Below are positions 59,186 to 64,000 of a DNA stretch of 64,000 bases, one piece after another. Within the stretch, counting starts at the first letter, position 1; every line of letters begins with the position of its first letter. The notes under the pieces were generated by a model that worked only from the letters and a program-made list of their open reading frames with translations, did not search any database and was not told the DNA's origin. Source of the stretch: VXYL01 sp965243095 (GTDB lineage: Bacteria > Pseudomonadota > Gammaproteobacteria > Pseudomonadales > Azotimanducaceae); assembly GCA_965243095.1 (NCBI GenBank), contig OZ251530.1:2294001-2358000 (forward strand). The letters are read 5' to 3'. The position numbers and the translations under genes were made by a program.

Positions 59186-62100
59186 ATGGAACTTGCTGAC
59201 GACGGCCTGCGGTTGTCCGCCACCGATTTGGCCAACTATCTCGCCTGCCGGCACTTGACGCATCTGGACTTCGCTAGGGCACACAAGCGGATTGCGCCGC
59301 CGCCGCGCCCGCAGTGGCGGCTGGAGGAGGTGAAGCTGCTGCGGCAACGCGGTCTTGAGCACGAGAAGGCGTATGTCGAAACGCTTGCGCAGAGCGGCAC
59401 CGTGGAGCATCTCGACACCCGCTCGCAAGCGGAAACGGAGCGGGCGATGCGCCGCGGCGTGGCGGTAATCGTTCAGGCGACGTTGGGCGGGGGGCAGTGG
59501 ATTGGGCGGGCCGATGTGCTGCGTCGGGTCGAAGGCGAGAGCCGGTTTGGCGACTGGGCCTACGAAGTGGTGGACACCAAGCTCTCGCGGGAGACGAAGG
59601 CCGGCACCATCCTGCAACTGTGTCTCTACAGCGATCTGCTCGCCCGGCTTCAAGGCGCACTGCCCGAGCGGATGCACGTCGTGTCCCCCGGCATCGACCC
59701 GCAGCAACCGTTCGCCGCGGAGTCTCATCGGGTGGGCGACTACATGGCCTACTACCGGCTGGTGCGCAAGCGGCTTGAAGAGGCGGTTGCGACGGAGCGC
59801 GAGGGCGGCGATGTGGCGGAGGGCACCTACCCGGACCCGGTTCCCCATTGCGACATCTGCAACTGGCGCATCGCCTGCGGCCGCAAGCGCCGCGAGGACG
59901 ACCATTCGAGCCTCGTCGCCAGTCTGCCGACACTGCACCGCAAAGAGCTTGCCAAACAGGGCATCGCCACGTTGACCGCCTTGGCGCAGTTGCCGTCGCC
60001 ACTGCCGTTCCGCCCGAAGCGCGGTTCCGTGGCGACGCTGGAATCCGCTCGGGAGCAGGCACGGGTGCAGCTGGAAGGCCGCAATCGCAAGCAGCCCTAC
60101 TACGAACTCCTGCCGCTGGAAGACGGGCGCGGCCTCGCGCAGTTGCCGGAACCGTCGCCTGGCGACGCCTTCTTCGACATCGAAGGCGCACGCTACGTCG
60201 GCTACCAAGGCTTCGAATACCTGTTCGGCTGGGCCGAACGAGATGCCGCCGGGAAGGCGCTCTACCACGCCGAGTGGGCGTTCGATTCGAACGTCGTATA
60301 CCAGAACTTCGATGCTCGTGAGCAAGCCGTTTTCGAACAGTTCGTCGATGTGGTGATGGAACGTCGGCGGCGACACCCGGGCATGCACATCTATCACTTC
60401 GCGCCCTACGAGCCGAGCGTGTTGAAGCGCCTCATGGGGCGCTACGCCACACGCGGCGAAGAACTCGACCTCATGCTGCGCGGCGGCATGTTCGTGGATC
60501 TGCACTCGGTCGTTCGACGCGCTTTGCGGGCCAGCGTGGAGCAATACTCGATCAAGGATCTGGAGCCTTTCTACGGCTTCGAGCGCGAGGTGGAGTTGCT
60601 GTACGCGAACGACAATCGCCATCAAATGGAACGGTTGCTGGAAACCAGCGGTCACGCCGACGTGACGGCGGAAATGCGAGCGGTCGTGGAGTGCTACAAC
60701 AAGGACGACTGCATCTCCACACTTGCGTTGCGCGACTGGCTGGAGACCATTCGTGAGCGTGTTGTAAGCGACGGAAAGCCCATCGCCCGGCCACCGCCTA
60801 GCGAGGCCGAACCCAAAGAGGAAGTCGCGGAGAAGAACAAGCGCGCCATCGCGCTTCGCGAACGGCTACTGCGAACCGTGCCGCAAGAAGCGAACGAAAG
60901 GTCGCCCGCGCAACAAGCTGTCTGGCTGCTCGCCTATCTGATCGACTGGCATCGGCGCGAAGCGAAGTCGCAGTGGTGGGAGTTCTTTCGCCTGAAGGAA
61001 ATGCCAGCGGAAGAACTGCGCCACGAGAACAAAGCCATCGTCGGCCTTCACTTGGTGGAACGCGAAGAGAGCCGGCGCAAAGGCGGTGTGCCGACGGACT
61101 GTTTCCGCTACGAAGAACAAGACGCGACCGTCCTTCGCGGTGATCAATTGCACTTTCCCGACGGCGATCCGGCAGGGGAAGTGCTGGACATCGACCCCGG
61201 CACCCGAACCGTGACGATCAAGAGGCGACGCGCAACAGCCGACGTGCAGATCGACGCGGTCTATGCCGCGAACATGCCGGTTGGTTCCGACGTGTTGGAG
61301 GATTCGTTGTGGCGTCTGGGCGACTGGGTTGCCCGACATGGAATCGACACGGCGGGATCGCATCGCGCCACCCGCGATCTGCTGCTTCGCCTCCCGCCTC
61401 GCCGCCACTCGGCAGGTGAACCGCTGCAAAAGGAAGCTGAAGCGCCTACGGGCGCGGCAATCCGTGTGGTTCAAGACCTCGATCACGGCGCACTGCCGAT
61501 CCAAGGCCCGCCCGGTACCGGCAAGACCTACACCGGCGCGCGGATGATCTGTGCCTTGGTTCGAGCCGGCAAGACAGTCGGCATCACCGCCAACAGCCAC
61601 AGCGTGATCCGCAACTTGATCAACGCCACGGTTGCTGCGGCGAAGCGCGAAGGCTTGACGCTGCGCTGCATGCAGAAAGTACAGGACTTGGACAAGAAGA
61701 AGCGCAGCGAGCAAACGTGGCCGGTGAAGCAGACGGACCGAAACGAGGACGTGCGCGCCGCACTTGAGGAAGGCGAAGCGCAAGTGGGGGCTGGAACCGC
61801 GTGGCTGTGGTCGAGACCCGAGTACGCAGCCGCCGTGGATGTGCTGTTTGTGGACGAGGCCGGCCAGATGGCCCTTGCGAACACGTTGGCGGTGGCACAG
61901 GCCGCGAAGAACCTGGTGCTGCTCGGCGATCCGCAGCAACTCGACCAGCCCTTGCAGGGCAGCCATCCCGAGGGCGCCGATGCATCCGCCCTCAGCCATC
62001 TGCTTGGCGATCATCGAACGATGCCCGAAGCGCAGGGGTTGTTTCTCGACGAAACGTGGCGCCTGCATCCATCGATCGCCAAGTTCACGTCCGAGCTGTT

Positions 62101-62671
62101 CTACGAGAACGCCTTGCGCTCCAAGCCCGATTTGGCGAAGCAACGCCTAACCGGCAGCAGCGAGATTCGTTCCGGTTTGTGGTTCCTGCCCGTGGCCCAC
62201 GATGGCAACCAGAGCGCGTCGCCCGAGGAAGCCGAGCAGGTTGCGCTGTTCGTCAAAGCGTTGCTTGCCGGCGATTCCTATTGGACGGATCAGCACGGCA
62301 CACGATGTCCGCTTGCCAGCGACGACATTCTGATCGTCTCGCCCTACAACGCGCACCTCGCGGCGCTGCGTCGCCGATTGCCGAACGCGTGCATCGGCAC
62401 CGTGGACAAGTTCCAAGGCCAAGAGGCGCCGGTGGTCATCTACAGCATGGCCACGTCCTCCGCCGAGGACGCCCCGCGCGGCATGGAGTTCCTGTTCAAT
62501 CTGAACCGTTTGAACGTGGCCACGTCCAGGGCCCGCTGCGCAACGGTGCTGGTGGCCAACGCGCGCCTGCTCGAGCCCGATTGCCAATCGCCTAGGCAGA
62601 TGAAGCTCGCCAACGCGCTGTGCCGCTACCGCGAGCTTGCCAGCGTCTTGACCCATCCGGGCGGGCGTTGA
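59186..62671 (+). CDS. TM0106-type RecB-like nuclease fused to SF1 helicase
   Basis: 1161 residues from MELADDGLRLSATDLANYLACRHLTH. The N-terminal part (1-230) is a PD-(D/E)XK nuclease: GRADVLRR, then YEVVDTKLSRETKAG, and a Cys set CDICNWRIACGRKR suggesting a 4Fe-4S or metal site as in AddB/Dna2. The centre (about 320-520) is an RNase H-like/DEDD module: AFFDIEGAR, IYHFAPYEPSVLKRL, YNKDDCISTLALRDW. The C-terminal 500 residues are an SF1 (UPF1/Dna2-like) helicase: GPPGTGKT, VLFVDEAGQM, LLGDPQQL, DKFQGQEAPVVIYS, NVATSRAR. Probably acts in DNA repair or phage defence. The neighbouring restriction genes support defence. Confidence 0.88.
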   Translation: MELADDGLRLSATDLANYLACRHLTHLDFARAHKRIAPPPRPQWRLEEVKLLRQRGLEHEKAYVETLAQSGTVEHLDTRSQAETERAMRRGVAVIVQATLGGGQWIGRADVLRRVEGESRFGDWAYEVVDTKLSRETKAGTILQLCLYSDLLARLQGALPERMHVVSPGIDPQQPFAAESHRVGDYMAYYRLVRKRLEEAVATEREGGDVAEGTYPDPVPHCDICNWRIACGRKRREDDHSSLVASLPTLHRKELAKQGIATLTALAQLPSPLPFRPKRGSVATLESAREQARVQLEGRNRKQPYYELLPLEDGRGLAQLPEPSPGDAFFDIEGARYVGYQGFEYLFGWAERDAAGKALYHAEWAFDSNVVYQNFDAREQAVFEQFVDVVMERRRRHPGMHIYHFAPYEPSVLKRLMGRYATRGEELDLMLRGGMFVDLHSVVRRALRASVEQYSIKDLEPFYGFEREVELLYANDNRHQMERLLETSGHADVTAEMRAVVECYNKDDCISTLALRDWLETIRERVVSDGKPIARPPPSEAEPKEEVAEKNKRAIALRERLLRTVPQEANERSPAQQAVWLLAYLIDWHRREAKSQWWEFFRLKEMPAEELRHENKAIVGLHLVEREESRRKGGVPTDCFRYEEQDATVLRGDQLHFPDGDPAGEVLDIDPGTRTVTIKRRRATADVQIDAVYAANMPVGSDVLEDSLWRLGDWVARHGIDTAGSHRATRDLLLRLPPRRHSAGEPLQKEAEAPTGAAIRVVQDLDHGALPIQGPPGTGKTYTGARMICALVRAGKTVGITANSHSVIRNLINATVAAAKREGLTLRCMQKVQDLDKKKRSEQTWPVKQTDRNEDVRAALEEGEAQVGAGTAWLWSRPEYAAAVDVLFVDEAGQMALANTLAVAQAAKNLVLLGDPQQLDQPLQGSHPEGADASALSHLLGDHRTMPEAQGLFLDETWRLHPSIAKFTSELFYENALRSKPDLAKQRLTGSSEIRSGLWFLPVAHDGNQSASPEEAEQVALFVKALLAGDSYWTDQHGTRCPLASDDILIVSPYNAHLAALRRRLPNACIGTVDKFQGQEAPVVIYSMATSSAEDAPRGMEFLFNLNRLNVATSRARCATVLVANARLLEPDCQSPRQMKLANALCRYRELASVLTHPGGR

Positions 62672-62717
62672 ACGGGTGGCGCTCCAGCGGGGCTGCGCTG
62701 GAGCGTCATACACCCGC

Positions 62718-63606
62718 TCAAGCACCCACGTCGAGCAGGCGCTCTAGCTGACCAACAATGGTCGCTATGGCTTCGACTTGTGGGGATGCGGCGTCTTGCG
62801 GCAACGCTTCGACGCGATCCCGTAAGCGCCGCAGCGCCGCCCTTGCGTCCGCTTCGGTATTGCCTTCTTGGAAAGTTCGCAGGAAATCCTGCCAGTAGGT
62901 GGTCTTGATGCCGCAGAGCAACACATGGTTGACCTTGTGAATGAAGGCATCCATGAATCCCGTGCGCGCCAGCCGGCCGAAGTTGCCGCCCCCGTCCGCG
63001 TTCGGCCTGTCCAGTATCTGGTCGGACTTGCGCGGATAGGGCGAAACGTCCTCTGGAGTCTTGATGCCCACGTCGAGGCTGGTCTTGCGCACATGCTGCC
63101 AATGGTGATTGCGGTGGCGGGCAGCCGCCTTCGCTGACTCCACGAAGGGCTCGAAAACCACCGGCGATCCGCTTATGACGTTGCTCAAGGCCCAAGGCAC
63201 CACCACGATCAAGTCCTGATCCGCGCACGCCGCTTCGGTTACTTGGAAACGCAGGCTGGGTTCCCGCTCCTTGGCCAGCAAATACCAACCCTTGAGTTCG
63301 ATGCCGAGCAGCACATCGCCGTCGGACGTGCGCCGGAGAAGCACGTCGGGGAAAGTCTGCGCCTGCCGAACGAAACTGTAGAGCGCGTATTGGTCGTCAG
63401 GGTCCCAAGTGTTGCGTACTTGATTCAGCGTACGAACGACTTGCTCCTCCAGCGTGGCGCCCAACACAGTGTTCAGCGTGTGCAGGTCGGTCGCCATGAT
63501 GCCCGCAATGTGCGTCTCGGTTCGGGAAATACAACGGCAGGCTTGCGATGGCCTCGCGGACGTTGCCGTAGAGCCGGCCTCCATCCGGCGCTTGAACGGT
63601 GGTCAT
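62718..63606 (-). CDS. Restriction endonuclease-like protein, N-terminal frameshift
   Basis: An intact frame of 259 residues starts at MATDLHTLNTVLGATLEEQVVRTLNQVR (ATG 63497). A PD-(D/E)XK-type core is visible: FPDVLLRR then GDVLLGIELKGWYLLAKE. A natural-looking upstream start, ATG 63604-63606, overlaps the methylase TGA (ATGA) and reads MTTVQAPDGGRLYGNVREAI to LPLYFPN. It joins the main frame (ETHIAGIMATDLH) only if one C near 63519-63523 is removed. So either the protein starts at 63497, or a 1-nt insertion has truncated it. Likely the restriction partner of the adjacent methyltransferase. Confidence 0.72.
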
Positions 63607-64000
63607 AGGGACTTCAGCCTCTCCACAGCGGCGGCGTAGAACTCCGCGTTGGTTTCCGCGCCGTGGTAGCGCCGGCCAGTGGCGTGGCAGACGACCGCGC
63701 CCGGGCACAGCCCGCCGAACGGCTCCCACACCGCGTCGCCCGGGTCCGTGGCCGCTCGCACGATGCGGTCGATGAACTTCAGTGGCTTTTGGCTGCCGTG
63801 CAGGCTGCGGAACTTGTACTTCATGCCTGTTCGCACACCTTGGATGCGCTCGGCGCCGGCAACCTGCGGCTCGCGCCACACGTTGGTGACGCCCACGGCG
63901 CACTTGAACTTGGCACGCATGCGGGCCCACTGAGAGGCCGTCATCGACGCCTTGCCGTCGGCGCTGAAGTACGGGCGTCCGGCCGCGGCGCCGTTGGCGT
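63603..64000 (-). CDS. DNA methyltransferase, C-terminal part (5' end outside window)
   Basis: 132 codons in frame from the window edge to TGA. Reads PYFSADGKASMTASQWARMRAKFKC (broken here by family-typical spacing), GVTNVWREPQV, LHGSQKPLKFIDRIV and DAVWEPFGGLCPGA. The SQKPL and W-E-P-F-G-G motifs are the C-terminal AdoMet-binding features of N4-cytosine/N6-adenine methyltransferases with circular permutation (catalytic motif upstream, out of view). It overlaps the start of the endonuclease gene by 4 nt, giving an R-M pair. Target sequence cannot be deduced. Confidence 0.85.
   Translation of the reverse strand, partial: ANGAAAGRPYFSADGKASMTASQWARMRAKFKCAVGVTNVWREPQVAGAERIQGVRTGMKYKFRSLHGSQKPLKFIDRIVRAATDPGDAVWEPFGGLCPGAVVCHATGRRYHGAETNAEFYAAAVERLKSL

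Overview
The window is GC-rich and Gram-negative. It carries lipid A/KDO export and synthesis genes (an msbA-lpxK fusion and kdsB), lolB, an RND efflux operon, rpmF-plsX, and rne-rluC-maf in the order familiar from Gammaproteobacteria. A gammaproteobacterium is the best inference. The large Sec-exported LRR, NHL and Calx-beta proteins and the many TA, IS and restriction genes suggest a host- or particle-associated lifestyle, but that part is speculative. No tRNA, rRNA or CRISPR array was seen.

Layout: 1-4.6 kb, RND efflux operon (minus). 4.9-7.0 kb, nucleotidyltransferase, plsX, rpmF (minus). 7.1-10.8 kb, msbA-lpxK fusion and kdsB (plus). 11.0-25.6 kb, HicBA-like pair, then three giant secreted LRR proteins (minus) separated by DUF433-type antitoxin modules (plus). 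25.7-33.0 kb, SDR dehydrogenase, AlkB-like dioxygenase, murB, rne, rluC, maf. 33.2-36.4 kb, fourth giant LRR protein. 36.5-41.3 kb, a scrambled segment with two broken GMC oxidoreductase copies, their small partner subunit, a TPR/AbiEi-like operon, a duplicated fragment of giant protein 4, and a duplicated rluC-3'/maf block. 41.4-42.9 kb, ISKra4-type element. 43.0-48.6 kb, lipoprotein, repeat-bearing hypothetical, membrane protein, mobA, fdhD and formate dehydrogenase alpha subunit. 48.8-53.2 kb, MITE, PhyH dioxygenase, lolB, histidine phosphatase and a FixJ/FixL-like two-component pair. 53.5-57.6 kb, fifth giant LRR protein (plus). 57.8-59.1 kb, ISAs1-type element. 59.2-64 kb, nuclease-helicase plus a restriction/methylation pair that runs off the end.

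The most striking system is the family of five giant paralogues. Each has a start codon followed within about four to nine codons by a pure C tract on its coding strand (18, 20, 11, 11 and 21 nt). The signal peptide lies after the tract. Then come a copy-specific N-terminal half (NHL repeats, Calx-beta, beta-rich or GLUG-like), a near-identical internalin-type LRR block, and four tandem beta-rich modules of about 118 residues. Counting codons from the start that fits the homologues, copies 2, 4 and 5 are in frame and copies 1 and 3 are out of frame. This is the expected signature of slipped-strand phase variation, combined with domain shuffling and gene conversion of the shared C-terminal half. 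Homopolymer lengths in an assembly can be wrong, so the ON/OFF calls apply to the sequence as given.
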